Shown piece by piece: positions 17,928 through 26,492 of a stretch of 64,000 bases of DNA. Each line of letters starts with the position of its first letter. The first letter of the stretch is position 1. The notes beneath the pieces were generated by a model that was not told where the DNA came from, searched no databases, and saw nothing but the letters and a program-made list of their open reading frames with translations. This DNA is from Arachnia rubra (GTDB lineage: Bacteria > Actinomycetota > Actinomycetes > Propionibacteriales > Propionibacteriaceae): the NCBI RefSeq assembly GCF_019973735.1, contig NZ_AP024463.1:806001-870000 (forward strand). The letters are read 5' to 3'. The position numbers were made by a program, and so were the translations under genes.

Positions 17928-17971
17928 TTGCTGTTGGGGGCAAGCTTCTAGAAGCTTGCCCCCAACAGCAA
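17928..17971 (+). terminator. 44-bp perfect palindrome after the bacteriocin gene
   Basis: The 22-bp arms meet at CTTCTAGAAG with no loop bases; the sequence contains GTTGGGGGCAAGCTTCT and its exact reverse complement. It starts 7 bp after the stop codon. There is no T-tract, so it may be a partial terminator or an RNA 3' stabiliser that keeps the peptide mRNA more abundant than the downstream processing genes. Confidence 0.75.
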
Positions 17972-18131
17972 GAATTAGATTCCGATTCTAATGTAGAAAT
18001 GTGTGCCGGGAATGTAAAACAATATCTTTAGGAATCTATTCATGAGAGGCTTTCGGTTCGGTAAATAGTCTTGTCAGTGCAGATTTGCCTGTGGCCGTGA
18101 AAAATTTCTTTAGTGCTGAGCGGAGTGGGCT

Positions 18132-19787
18132 GTGAAGATAGGCTGGCGATTCAGGGCGGCTTTTCTATTGGCTAAGAATGAGGATCTTGTCTCGTCGCAA
18201 ATAGCTGCCAGGATATTGCGTTTTGATAATGTTAGATTCTATTTAGTTTTGCTGGTCTTCAGGTGGGGGGTTCAGTTTGCTGTATCCATGCTTGCTCTGC
18301 TGGCGGTGGTTCGTGGAGCTGGGGTGATCTCCGGCGTTTTCCTGTCGCTTATCGGGGTTGTGGGCGTGGCGTTCGCGCCAGTCTTTGAAGACTTCGTGAA
18401 GACTTTCAGAAAAATGAAGGGTAATTATGTTTCGCGGTTGGCTAAGGATTCTCGCCGTGCCCGGATCATGATTTTGGATGCAGCCTATTGGTTTTGGATG
18501 TTCAAGCGCCTCGGCATTATGGTAAGTGCTCTCTCTTTCATGGTGGTTCAAGGAGAGATGCGTGCCGTCGTCATTTCCCTGCTCGTGGTTCTCGTCTCCT
18601 ATGTTCTTTTCCTGAGTCGTGCGCTTTTCAAGGCCCGAGTGAATGCTGCTTCCGGCATGGTTTCCTATCTGGCCATAGGGGGAATCGTGTTCCTGATCTC
18701 AGTATGGCTATGCTCGGGAATCAAAGCCGTGTTGGGTGAAGCTGGTGCCGCCTACGCCTCAGGCGAAGGTGAACTCTTGCTCAAAACGGCTCCAAATGTC
18801 TTGTTCTCTGACTTGTCCGACACCTTGAAGACTGCCTATTCCAGTGCAGGACTGATTCCGCTACTCGCCTTGGCATTCCTCTTACTCGTGGGGTTGATGA
18901 TTATTGTTCGTCGCTCAAGGGTGGGGAATCTGGTGGACTCTGGGTACAGAAGTGAGTACATTGCCGCCTCGGGTGTACGGGGTGATGCTGATGGGTATTG
19001 CGGCTTCATTTTCGCTCAACTCAGTCGGCAGTCTCCCCGATTCGGGGCCACCGAGTTGAATTTCTTGATTCCCTTTGAGGTCTGGCTTCTGCTGGGCATC
19101 AGCGTCTCGCTGGGGAGAGGAGCCCCGCACCCCGGATCCCTGCTTGTGCTGGCCGTGGTGGAGGTCTACATCATCATGCTGGCCTTGCACAGGGCCGTCG
19201 TATCACACTACCCAGATACATTCGAGCTGGGAAGCTTACTGGGAGCGATGCGGCTGTTTCGCCGCCTGCCCCGTCGAAGCAGAGCTCAATACTACCGGGA
19301 CCTGGAAGCCAGCTTGAAGCACATCACACTTCTTCCCAGCGTGTTGGTGGTTGGAGTCATGCTGGGTTTCCTGGCAGTTCTGGCCTGGGTTCATTGGGGC
19401 GTGTGGAGTGCTGTCGTGGTGTTGGCTGCGGGAATTGTACAGGGTGTTGTCTTGTGGCCCTTCCTGGCGCGGATCTGCCTCGGGGCTCCCGTTGATGCAT
19501 TTGAGGTGGTTCTTCACAACACCTCAATGCTGCGCCGGGATGACTCAATTTCCGATCTGTCCTCACTCGCCGGATACCGGGCGCTTAGGACTCTCCGGAT
19601 GGTTCCTCTTTTCGTCGTGCAGACGGTCTTGGTTTTCGTGGTGACTCTACTGCCGATTGTGGGTTTGGTACAAGGAGATGGGTGGTGGGGGATTGGGGTA
19701 GCCGCTTTGATTTCCCTGGCGGTGGGGTGTGTGCTGGCATCCCGAAAATATGGAGGATGTGAAAATGAGTTTCCTTCGAGGCCGTGA
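18132..19787 (+). CDS. Large multi-spanning membrane protein of the circular bacteriocin cluster (CirB-like)
   Basis: A 551-residue membrane protein with about 12 or more hydrophobic segments (for example residues 33-60, 62-80, 125-170, 180-205, 240-265, 305-350, 400-455, 490-540) and no soluble catalytic domain. Its size, position straight after the peptide gene and topology match CirB-type proteins, needed for maturation and/or secretion of circular bacteriocins. Start GTG 18132 is 7-8 bases after a GGAGTGGG site. The 3' end overlaps the SpoIIM-like gene by 23 bp. Codon use is less GC-rich than neighbours. Function is inferred from context; sequence similarity cannot be measured here. Confidence 0.7.
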   Translation: MKIGWRFRAAFLLAKNEDLVSSQIAARILRFDNVRFYLVLLVFRWGVQFAVSMLALLAVVRGAGVISGVFLSLIGVVGVAFAPVFEDFVKTFRKMKGNYVSRLAKDSRRARIMILDAAYWFWMFKRLGIMVSALSFMVVQGEMRAVVISLLVVLVSYVLFLSRALFKARVNAASGMVSYLAIGGIVFLISVWLCSGIKAVLGEAGAAYASGEGELLLKTAPNVLFSDLSDTLKTAYSSAGLIPLLALAFLLLVGLMIIVRRSRVGNLVDSGYRSEYIAASGVRGDADGYCGFIFAQLSRQSPRFGATELNFLIPFEVWLLLGISVSLGRGAPHPGSLLVLAVVEVYIIMLALHRAVVSHYPDTFELGSLLGAMRLFRRLPRRSRAQYYRDLEASLKHITLLPSVLVVGVMLGFLAVLAWVHWGVWSAVVVLAAGIVQGVVLWPFLARICLGAPVDAFEVVLHNTSMLRRDDSISDLSSLAGYRALRTLRMVPLFVVQTVLVFVVTLLPIVGLVQGDGWWGIGVAALISLAVGCVLASRKYGGCENEFPSRP

Positions 19788-20283
19788 GGTTCATCTGTCG
19801 GTAATTCTTATTATTGCTCTCCTTGGTGTTCTTTCTGGCTGGGCAATCGGGTGCAATATTCCGATGCGCCCTGAGAATAATATGCCTGCTTTCTGGGGGC
19901 TTTTGCTGAATAATGTCAAGGTTGGTGGAATGGTAATTGTTGCCGGTCTTCTTACCTTGGGTGTTGGTGCTTTATTTTTGGTTGGATTTAATATGATGAT
20001 TTTGGGTGCCTCGACGGCGGGAGTTTATGCAACTAGTGGAATCGGTCCCATTCTTTCTGGAGTGCTTCCCCATGCCCCATGCGAAATTGTTGCAATGGTA
20101 ATGTGTGCTTTGGTTGGCTTTGAAGGTTGGCGTGTGATTGCAATTTTCAAGGAGCGTCTTGTGTCAGGGGAATGTGTGAAGTTCAATGTAAAAAGTACTG
20201 CGTTCTTGGTTTTAGGTGCGATTGTGATGTATGTGCTTGCTGCTTTGCTGGAGTCCGGAATATCTCACGCTCAGACTGGTTGA
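19765..20283 (+). CDS. SpoIIM/DUF95-type membrane protein (CirC-like)
   Basis: A 172-residue protein with five hydrophobic segments from ATG 19765, behind TGGAGG at 19751-19756. The block FLVGFNMMILGASTAGVYATSGI and the following GVLPHAPCEIVAMVM are the SpoIIM/DUF95 signature (N in the membrane, then P-H-x-x-x-E). Such a protein accompanies an ABC ATPase in every circularin-type cluster, probably as its membrane partner in export or self-protection. The gene is strongly AT-rich compared with the rest of the window, pointing to acquisition from a lower-GC host. Confidence 0.78.
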   Translation: MSFLRGREVHLSVILIIALLGVLSGWAIGCNIPMRPENNMPAFWGLLLNNVKVGGMVIVAGLLTLGVGALFLVGFNMMILGASTAGVYATSGIGPILSGVLPHAPCEIVAMVMCALVGFEGWRVIAIFKERLVSGECVKFNVKSTAFLVLGAIVMYVLAALLESGISHAQTG

Positions 20284-20294
20284 AGGGGTGGCTC

Positions 20295-20918
20295 ATGGGT
20301 GCTTTGATGATAGAAGGTTTGAGCTTCGGCTATGACGATGCATTGCTCTTTGAAGACCTCGATTTGTCCTTCCCGGAAGGTGGGCTCACCGGAATCGTGG
20401 GGAAGAATGGCACTGGGAAGTCGACACTGTGTGACATTGTGGCGGGGATCCATACCGCTGAGGTTCAGGTTTGTGAGTGGCGGGGGCAGTCTCTTCAGCT
20501 GGCAGATTTCGCGCAACTCGTGGCGTATGCTTCGCAGGAGCCGGAATTCTTCCCCGCGCTTACCGGGATCGAAAATCTAGAACTCCTGGGACTGCTTCTC
20601 GAACAGCCTGATGGATATGTTGCGAGGACCGCGGAACTAGCCGGGCTGCTGGGGATTTCCACGGAAGACCTCAGGCGGAAGCAGAGTGGAAACTATTCTG
20701 GTGGGATGCGTGAAAAGCTGTGGCTTGCAGCTCAGCTGGGCACCGACCGCGAGTTCTTGATCCTGGATGAGCCATTCGAAAGCCTGGATTCAGATTCGGT
20801 AGACGTGCTTGTAGGCATCCTGAATGAGGACCATAGGTCTGGGATACTGATCAGTCACGTCGTTCCAGCCTCGCTTGAGCTGGTCGATGTCATTGAGCTC
20901 GTCGGAGCTGAGGAGTAG
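20295..20918 (+). CDS. ABC ATPase of the circular bacteriocin cluster (CirD-like)
   Basis: A 207-residue ATP-binding subunit with Walker A GKNGTGKST, Q-loop in YASQEPEFFP, signature YSGGMREKLWLA, Walker B FLILDEPFESLD and switch His in GILISHV. It is 11 bp after the SpoIIM-like gene and would power export of, or immunity to, the circular peptide. It is the last gene of the island. The classic small cationic immunity gene that often follows is not found before the convergent MBL gene at 20954. Confidence 0.85.
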   Translation: MGALMIEGLSFGYDDALLFEDLDLSFPEGGLTGIVGKNGTGKSTLCDIVAGIHTAEVQVCEWRGQSLQLADFAQLVAYASQEPEFFPALTGIENLELLGLLLEQPDGYVARTAELAGLLGISTEDLRRKQSGNYSGGMREKLWLAAQLGTDREFLILDEPFESLDSDSVDVLVGILNEDHRSGILISHVVPASLELVDVIELVGAEE

Positions 20919-20953
20919 GGGCTCACCGCTTCGCATGCTCATGGCAGGCTTAG

Positions 20954-21556
20954 TTACCAGCCACGCGCCACCCATTCGTCCAGGTGCGGGCGTTCCCTCC
21001 CGATCGTTGTCGAGGGGCCATGGCCGGTGTTGACGACGGTGTCGCCGGGAAGGGTGAACAGCCGCTCGCGGATGGAAACGATGATCTGGTTGAAGTCCGA
21101 GTACTCCCAGCGGGTGGCTCCCGGGCCGCCCTCGAACAGGGTGTCGCCTGTGAAGACCACGCCGTCGGTGACAAAGCACGTCGCGCCCGGGGTGTGTCCT
21201 GGCGTCGTGATTGCCCGTAGCGTGGCGCTTGCGATGGTGAACTCGTCGCCGTCGCTGAGTGGCTGGAACGCCTCGTGTGGGTGGGTCTCCCGCCACAGGA
21301 ACTCGTCGGCCGGGCTGAGGTAGATGGGCGGGGTGTTCATCAGGGCTGCGAAGGCCGGGGCCGCCGTCACGTGGTCCCAGTGGCCGTGCGTCAGCAACAG
21401 CGCCCTCACCTTCCGGTCGCCGACCGCGAGTGCCAGGCGGTCGGGCTGGTGAGCCGGATCGATGACGATCACCTCCCTGCTGTCGCCGACGATCCAGGCG
21501 TTGTTCTTGAAGTCCGGCTGTCCGGGGGCCTCGGTGATCAGCTTCTCGATGTTCAT
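20954..21556 (-). CDS. MBL-fold metallo-hydrolase (glyoxalase II-like)
   Basis: A 200-residue metallo-beta-lactamase fold enzyme with the metal motif LLTHGHWDHV (HxHxDH), a second His in TTPGHTPGAT and the bridging Asp in FTGDTLF, then NTGHGP. The set fits hydroxyacylglutathione hydrolase-like enzymes, which cleave thioesters; actinobacteria lack glutathione, so the natural substrate may be a mycothiol or other thioester. ATG 21556 has a weak GGGGA site. It is convergent with the bacteriocin operon and belongs to the GC-rich backbone. Confidence 0.88.
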   Translation of the reverse strand: MNIEKLITEAPGQPDFKNNAWIVGDSREVIVIDPAHQPDRLALAVGDRKVRALLLTHGHWDHVTAAPAFAALMNTPPIYLSPADEFLWRETHPHEAFQPLSDGDEFTIASATLRAITTPGHTPGATCFVTDGVVFTGDTLFEGGPGATRWEYSDFNQIIVSIRERLFTLPGDTVVNTGHGPSTTIGRERPHLDEWVARGW

Positions 21557-21888
21557 GTCCCCAGTCTGCCCCGCACCTGAGTCACAGGGAACGTGCGGCG
21601 GTCCCCAGCCTCCGGTCTCGTTGAGCTGGCTCCGTACCTGAGTCCACCCGTGCACGAAACGCCGCGAAGTGCTGGAAGGCGGTGCGCAGCCGCCGCTGGA
21701 TCGGGGACGCGCGGCGTTTCGCGCACGCTGGCCAGGCTCTCGGGAAGGGGGTGTGGCTAGGGGCTTTCGGCCGTGGCGGAGGATCTTCCACCCTGGGAGC
21801 GGTGGCCCTTGTAGTCCGATCGGCGGAGGTTGGCCGGCGTGGATGTCGCTCGTCTAGCGCCAGGCGTCCCGCAAGTATGGTCAGGGCC
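21557..21888. other. Intergenic region with a spaced inverted repeat
   Basis: 332 bp, GC-rich, no convincing gene. CGAAACGCCGCG (21655-21666) is repeated inverted as CGCGGCGTTTCG (21710-21721), 43 bp apart. This could be a hairpin or the remains of an inserted sequence. Nothing else is recognised. Confidence 0.4.
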
Positions 21889-23049
21889 ATGAGCCGAGAA
21901 GAAGCGATCAGGATCCTCTCGACGCATCCTGCGGTGGTGGAGGTGCTGGATGCGTCGCCACCCGATTTCCCGGATACCGGCATGGTGGTGCTGCGCCTCG
22001 ACGATGGGCGGATGCTCGGGATCGACCCCGACCTCACCGAGCCGGCACATGCCGACGAGTCCGAGGGCGACCGGGTGGCCCGGGTACACCGCGCGGTGGA
22101 CGCCATGCGCTCCCCAGGCGAGGTGGGTGTGGACCTCGACGGCGTGGTCCCGCTGGTGCGCAGCGCCGACTACTTCGCGCCCCGGGGAGAACTGGTGCCG
22201 GCGACGGTGGGGTGGCTCACCGACTTCATCGGCTTCGGGCTGGCCGTCGACGAGCCCACCACCCTCCGTGTGGTCCCCGAATCCGACCTGCCGGGCGACA
22301 GGACGGCAGAGTACGACATCGACCTCCAGGCCAAGGCCATCGGGAACCTGCGCTCCATGGAGGAGACCATGGCCTTCGCCGAGGTCGGCCTCGGTCCCGA
22401 CGTGCTGGCCCTGACCGCCCCGCCCGGCAACGAGGCGTCCTGGTTTGCCGATGCCGCCGCGATGGAGGAGCTCCTGACCAGGCTGGGGGAGCGAACCAAC
22501 ACCGCCTGGGCGGTGATTCCGGCCCGCCGCAATGACATCTTCCTCGTCAACGTCGCCACCGACCGCTGGGGCGATCTCCTCGATGAGCTGGAGGAGGCGG
22601 TCGAAGCTCACGACAGTGTCCAGCCGCTGCCCCACGTCGTCGCGAACCGGCACTGGCAGCTGAGCCTGCCGCCCAAGACCTCCCAGCTTGGGCAGCGCCT
22701 CCACAGGCTGCGGCTACGGGTCGAGGGTCGCGTCTACAACACCCTCAAAGAGGTGGTCCAGCAGGACTCCGAGCATCTCGTCGCCGACTACGAGGACCTG
22801 TACACCTCTGATGAGGAGCTCTTCTCGATGTCCTTCGTCCCGGAGAGCGCGCCCAGCGTCAGCATTCCCCGGGTGGACGTGGCCGCCTTCGAGTGTGGCC
22901 ACCTGATCCTCGACGTCCCCTGCAGCGAGATCACCAGGCAGCTTCCGCACCTCATCCAGCCGCATCCCGGCACCCATCCACAGCGCCTGGTCGTCTCGCA
23001 TCCCTCGGACGACGACTACGCCACACTGAAATCACTGGCCATTCGCTGA
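21889..23049 (+). CDS. Uncharacterised 386-residue protein
   Basis: An acidic soluble protein with no signal peptide or membrane helix, and no family I recognise. Notable stretches are SMEETMAFAEVGLGP, WAVIPARRNDIFLVNV and DRWGDLLDELEEAVEAHDS. The composition and good codon use argue for a real gene. Start is uncertain: ATG 21889, or ATG 21877 twelve bases upstream; TATGGT at 21876 could even be a -10 element of a leaderless transcript. It stands alone between an MBL hydrolase and the TetR/MMPL group. Confidence 0.7.
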   Translation: MSREEAIRILSTHPAVVEVLDASPPDFPDTGMVVLRLDDGRMLGIDPDLTEPAHADESEGDRVARVHRAVDAMRSPGEVGVDLDGVVPLVRSADYFAPRGELVPATVGWLTDFIGFGLAVDEPTTLRVVPESDLPGDRTAEYDIDLQAKAIGNLRSMEETMAFAEVGLGPDVLALTAPPGNEASWFADAAAMEELLTRLGERTNTAWAVIPARRNDIFLVNVATDRWGDLLDELEEAVEAHDSVQPLPHVVANRHWQLSLPPKTSQLGQRLHRLRLRVEGRVYNTLKEVVQQDSEHLVADYEDLYTSDEELFSMSFVPESAPSVSIPRVDVAAFECGHLILDVPCSEITRQLPHLIQPHPGTHPQRLVVSHPSDDDYATLKSLAIR

Positions 23050-23132
23050 GAGGGCCCGCTCAGGGCAAGTCCGCCCAGGACAGCGGCTTCAGGGCAATGG
23101 CGAGGCGAGCCGATCGGGTCCGTCCTGGAGCC

Positions 23133-23735
23133 TCAGCGCCCATCGCCCGCCGACCGTATGAGGGCGATCGCGAGGGGAGTGAGCAGGGGACGGATGTTGG
23201 CTCTGCCGTAGCCGTTCGTCTCATAGGCGTACAGCGCCTCGAAAACGTCGATGATCTGTTCTGTCGGCAGCGCGAACTCGATGTCCAGGCGCGCCGCCAG
23301 GACCTCCACGAAGTCGATCAGGGCCGGACGGGTCTCGTTGTGGAGCTCCTTGAGCCGGTTCATCAGCTCCGGGATGCGCAGTGCCCGCAGGCGGATCTCC
23401 AGCAGGGTGATCATCATTTCCCGATGAGGCGCAAGGACGCCCAGCAGACGCGTTAGCGTGACGTCAGCGGCTGACTCGACGTCCACCTCGGCCGGCAGCT
23501 TCGCGATGGTGTCAGCCAGCCGCGACATGATGTTGTCGCGGTAGTGCTCGATGATGGCCAGGCACAGGTCGTCCTTCGAGGAAAAGTTGGAGTAGAAGGC
23601 GCCCCGGGTGAATCCGGCGGCCTCACACAGCTGTTCCACGCTGGTGGCGTCGATGCCGCGGGCGGAGAACTGGGTGATGGCGGCCTCTACCAGGCGGCTC
23701 ACCGTGGCCTCCCGGCGCGGGGTCAGGGCGGTCAT
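23133..23735 (-). CDS. TetR family regulator of the MMPL/YhgE pair
   Basis: A 200-residue regulator. The N-terminal helix-turn-helix (residues about 12-58) reads GIDATSVEQLCEAAGFTRG and then FYSNFSSKDDL, typical of TetR proteins. It is divergent from the MMPL exporter with 108 bp between them. The inverted repeat ATACA-TCGT-TGTAT in that gap is a likely operator, so it probably represses both promoters until a ligand binds. The ligand is unknown. Confidence 0.9.
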   Translation of the reverse strand: MTALTPRREATVSRLVEAAITQFSARGIDATSVEQLCEAAGFTRGAFYSNFSSKDDLCLAIIEHYRDNIMSRLADTIAKLPAEVDVESAADVTLTRLLGVLAPHREMMITLLEIRLRALRIPELMNRLKELHNETRPALIDFVEVLAARLDIEFALPTEQIIDVFEALYAYETNGYGRANIRPLLTPLAIALIRSAGDGR

Positions 23736-23800
23736 GGCCGTCAGTGTAGCGGTCTGGTGCATGGTTTGACAGGGTGCGAAATCCGGGGTTTCCCGGTCCG

Positions 23801-23814
23801 ATACATCGTTGTAT
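23801..23814. promoter_or_regulatory. Probable TetR operator in the tetR/MMPL divergent region
   Basis: ATACATCGTTGTAT is a perfect 5-bp inverted repeat with a 4-bp centre. It overlaps TATGCT (23812-23817), a possible -10 for the MMPL gene at 23844, so binding would block that promoter. Confidence 0.6.
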
Positions 23815-23843
23815 GCTGACCCTGCATTCAAGACTGTATCGAA

Positions 23844-26492
23844 ATGGGGAAGATGTCTGCTCAGCTCTATGCCCTTGGACGCTGGTGCTTCCGGCATGCC
23901 AAGCTCGTCCTCGCAGCCTGGCTGGTCGTGGTCCTAGCCATCGGCGGCGCCGCACTCGCCTTCCGGGGCAGTTTTGCGGACGTGTTCAAAATCCCCGGCT
24001 CCCCGTCGCAGGTGGCCCTCGACAAGCTGGGCATGACCTTCCCGCAGGGTGCCATGACCCAGGCCACGGCCATCTTCGTCGCCCCCGAGGGCGGCCGGGT
24101 GGATGACTTCCGTGACGTCATCGAGGAGACGATCACCGAGCTGCAGGACCTCGACTTCGTGAACTCCGTCACCTCGCCCTGGAATGAGCGGATCACAGGC
24201 ATGGTCTCCGATGATGGCCGGGCCGCCATCGTCACGATCCTGGTCGACGTCAAGGGCAATCCGACGGATGACCAGCGCGCCCAGCTCACCGCAGTCGCCG
24301 ACCGGATGGCCCAGCAGCTGCCTCAGGGCGCCACCGTCGACATGGGAGGGCAAGCCTTCAACACCGAGCTGCCGAGGCTCAGCATCGTGGAGATCGCCGG
24401 TCTGGGCGTGGCGCTGGTGGTCCTGACGCTGGTGCTGGGGTCCCTGGTGGCGGCCGGACTTCCACTGCTCACCGCCGTCACCGGGGTCGCGATAACGATG
24501 GCCATCATGATGCTTATCACCCGGCTGGCCACCATCAACTCGACCACGCCTATGCTGGCCGTGATGCTGGGACTTGCGGTCGGCATCGATTACGCGCTGT
24601 TCATCCTCTCCCGGCACCGCAACCAGCTGCGGGACGGGACCCCCGTCGAGGAGTCCACGGCGCGCGCAGTCGGCACCGCGGGATCAGCGGTCGTGTTCGC
24701 CGGGCTGACGGTGTTCATCGCCCTGCTCGGCCTCAGCATTTCCGGCATCCCCTTCCTCACGGTGATGGGTGTGTTCGCGGCCCTGGCCATCGTGCTGGCG
24801 GTGGTCATCGCCCTGACGATGCTGCCCGCGCTGATGGGCCTGCTGGGAGACCGGCTGCGGCCCCGCCCCCGCACGGCCCGGCGTCCCCGCAAGGGCGGGG
24901 TGTTCGCCTGGTGGGGGCGCGTTGCGACCAGCCATCCCATCGTGGTGATAGTGGTCGTGGTGGCTTCCCTCGGTGTTCTGACCGTGCCGGGCCTGGGGTT
25001 GAGGACCGCCCTGCCGAACTCCGGGCAGCACACGGCCGGAACCCCGAGCCGCGTCACCTACGACCTGATCTCCCAGCACTTCGGGGTGGGGCGCAACGGG
25101 CCACTGGTGCTGACCGCCGATGTCATCTCGAGCAAGGATCCCCTCAAGCTGGTCGCCGACCTCAAGGAGGAGGTGCTGGCGATCGACGGGGTAGCTGCCG
25201 TCCCGCTGGCCACGCCCAACCAGAACGCCGAGGTCGCGATGCTCCAGGTGATTCCCACCACCGGCCCCGACGACCCCGCCACCGCCAGTCTCGTGCAGGC
25301 CCTCAGAGACCGGCATGACCAGTGGCTGGAACGCTACGGCGTGGAGACGGCCGTCACGGGGACGACCGCGCTCCAGATCGACGTCAACGCCCGCCTCGCT
25401 GGGGCGCTACTGCCCTTCGGAGCGCTCGTGGTCGGGTTGTCGCTGGTGCTGTTGGCCGCCGTCTTCCGGTCGGTGTGGGTGCCGGTCAAGGCCACGCTCG
25501 GCTTCCTGCTGTCGGTCGGCGGAGCCTTCGGCGCCACCGCGCTGGTGTTCAACGAGGGACACCTCAAGGAGTTCGTGAACCTGGAACGCGGGATGCCCGT
25601 GATCTCCTTCCTCCCGATCCTGCTGATGGGCATCCTGTTCGGCCTGGCCATGGACTACGAGGTGTTCCTCGTCTCCCGGATCCGGGAGGAGTACGTCCAC
25701 GGCAAGAGCCCCGTCGATGCGATCCGTGACGGCATGGTGGCCTCAGGTCCGGTCGTCGTCGCCGCGGCCGTGATCATGTTCGCGGTCTTCGCGTTCTTCG
25801 TGCCCGAGGGCATCGGCTCCATCAAGCAGATCGCCTTCGCGCTGGCCGTCGGGGTGGCCATCGACGCCTTCTGCGTGCGGATGACGCTGGTCCCTGCGGT
25901 GATGGCCCTCCTGGGGGAGCGGGCCTGGTGGCTGCCGCGCTGGCTGGACAAGGCACTGCCCACCTTCGACGTGGAGGGTGAGGTCCTCACCGAGAAGCTG
26001 AAGCTGGACCAGTGGCCCGGCACCGATCATGTGCTCTATGCCGAGGACATCGCCGTCGAGGAGCTGGTGCCTGACACCAGCCTGGCGCTGGAGGCCGGCA
26101 ACGTGATCGGTATCGCGGGTCCCGTTTCGTCCCGCACCGGCCTGGCCCTGGCGCTCACAGGCAGGCTCGGCGTCACATCGGGACGCGCCCGGGTGGCGGG
26201 GGAGCTACTGCCCGGCGCCGCCAGCGCGGTACACCGCCGCACCAGATACTCCGACCTGTCCCAGGACCCTGCGGCCCTGACTTCGCTGCGCCCGGCCGCA
26301 GGCAGCGTCGCGTTCGTCGACTCGGTTGAGAGCGTCGATGCCGGCGACGAACGCCTGGCCGCTCTGATCGAGCGGTTCCGCAGCGACGGTAGCGCAGCCC
26401 TGGTGCTGTGTGCCAGCAGTGAATCCATCTTCGAATCCCTCCCGCTCGACGGCGTGTTCGTCGTCGACCAGCCTGTCAGGAGCACTCGATGA
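23844..26492 (+). CDS. MMPL/RND family exporter with a degenerate ABC-ATPase-like tail
   Basis: 882 residues. One helix at about 19-40, an extracytoplasmic domain, a six-helix bundle (about 185-345, with GLAVGIDYALFILSRHR holding the proton-relay region), a second external domain, and another bundle (about 515-705, ILFGLAMDYEVFLVSR). After about residue 718 comes an extra domain of 160 residues: AEDIAVEELVPDTSLALEAG, then GIAGPVSSRTGLALALTGRL and TSGRARVAG. This keeps the spacing of an ABC nucleotide-binding domain, but the Walker A lysine is absent. MMPL proteins export lipids or hydrophobic compounds. Stop and next start overlap by 4 bp. Start could also be ATG 23853. Confidence 0.88.
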   Translation: MGKMSAQLYALGRWCFRHAKLVLAAWLVVVLAIGGAALAFRGSFADVFKIPGSPSQVALDKLGMTFPQGAMTQATAIFVAPEGGRVDDFRDVIEETITELQDLDFVNSVTSPWNERITGMVSDDGRAAIVTILVDVKGNPTDDQRAQLTAVADRMAQQLPQGATVDMGGQAFNTELPRLSIVEIAGLGVALVVLTLVLGSLVAAGLPLLTAVTGVAITMAIMMLITRLATINSTTPMLAVMLGLAVGIDYALFILSRHRNQLRDGTPVEESTARAVGTAGSAVVFAGLTVFIALLGLSISGIPFLTVMGVFAALAIVLAVVIALTMLPALMGLLGDRLRPRPRTARRPRKGGVFAWWGRVATSHPIVVIVVVVASLGVLTVPGLGLRTALPNSGQHTAGTPSRVTYDLISQHFGVGRNGPLVLTADVISSKDPLKLVADLKEEVLAIDGVAAVPLATPNQNAEVAMLQVIPTTGPDDPATASLVQALRDRHDQWLERYGVETAVTGTTALQIDVNARLAGALLPFGALVVGLSLVLLAAVFRSVWVPVKATLGFLLSVGGAFGATALVFNEGHLKEFVNLERGMPVISFLPILLMGILFGLAMDYEVFLVSRIREEYVHGKSPVDAIRDGMVASGPVVVAAAVIMFAVFAFFVPEGIGSIKQIAFALAVGVAIDAFCVRMTLVPAVMALLGERAWWLPRWLDKALPTFDVEGEVLTEKLKLDQWPGTDHVLYAEDIAVEELVPDTSLALEAGNVIGIAGPVSSRTGLALALTGRLGVTSGRARVAGELLPGAASAVHRRTRYSDLSQDPAALTSLRPAAGSVAFVDSVESVDAGDERLAALIERFRSDGSAALVLCASSESIFESLPLDGVFVVDQPVRSTR

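Noticed and set aside
21682..21888. N-terminal extension of the 386-residue unknown protein
   Set aside because: The extra 69 codons look like non-coding sequence read through; in-frame ATG codons at 21877 and 21889 are better starts.
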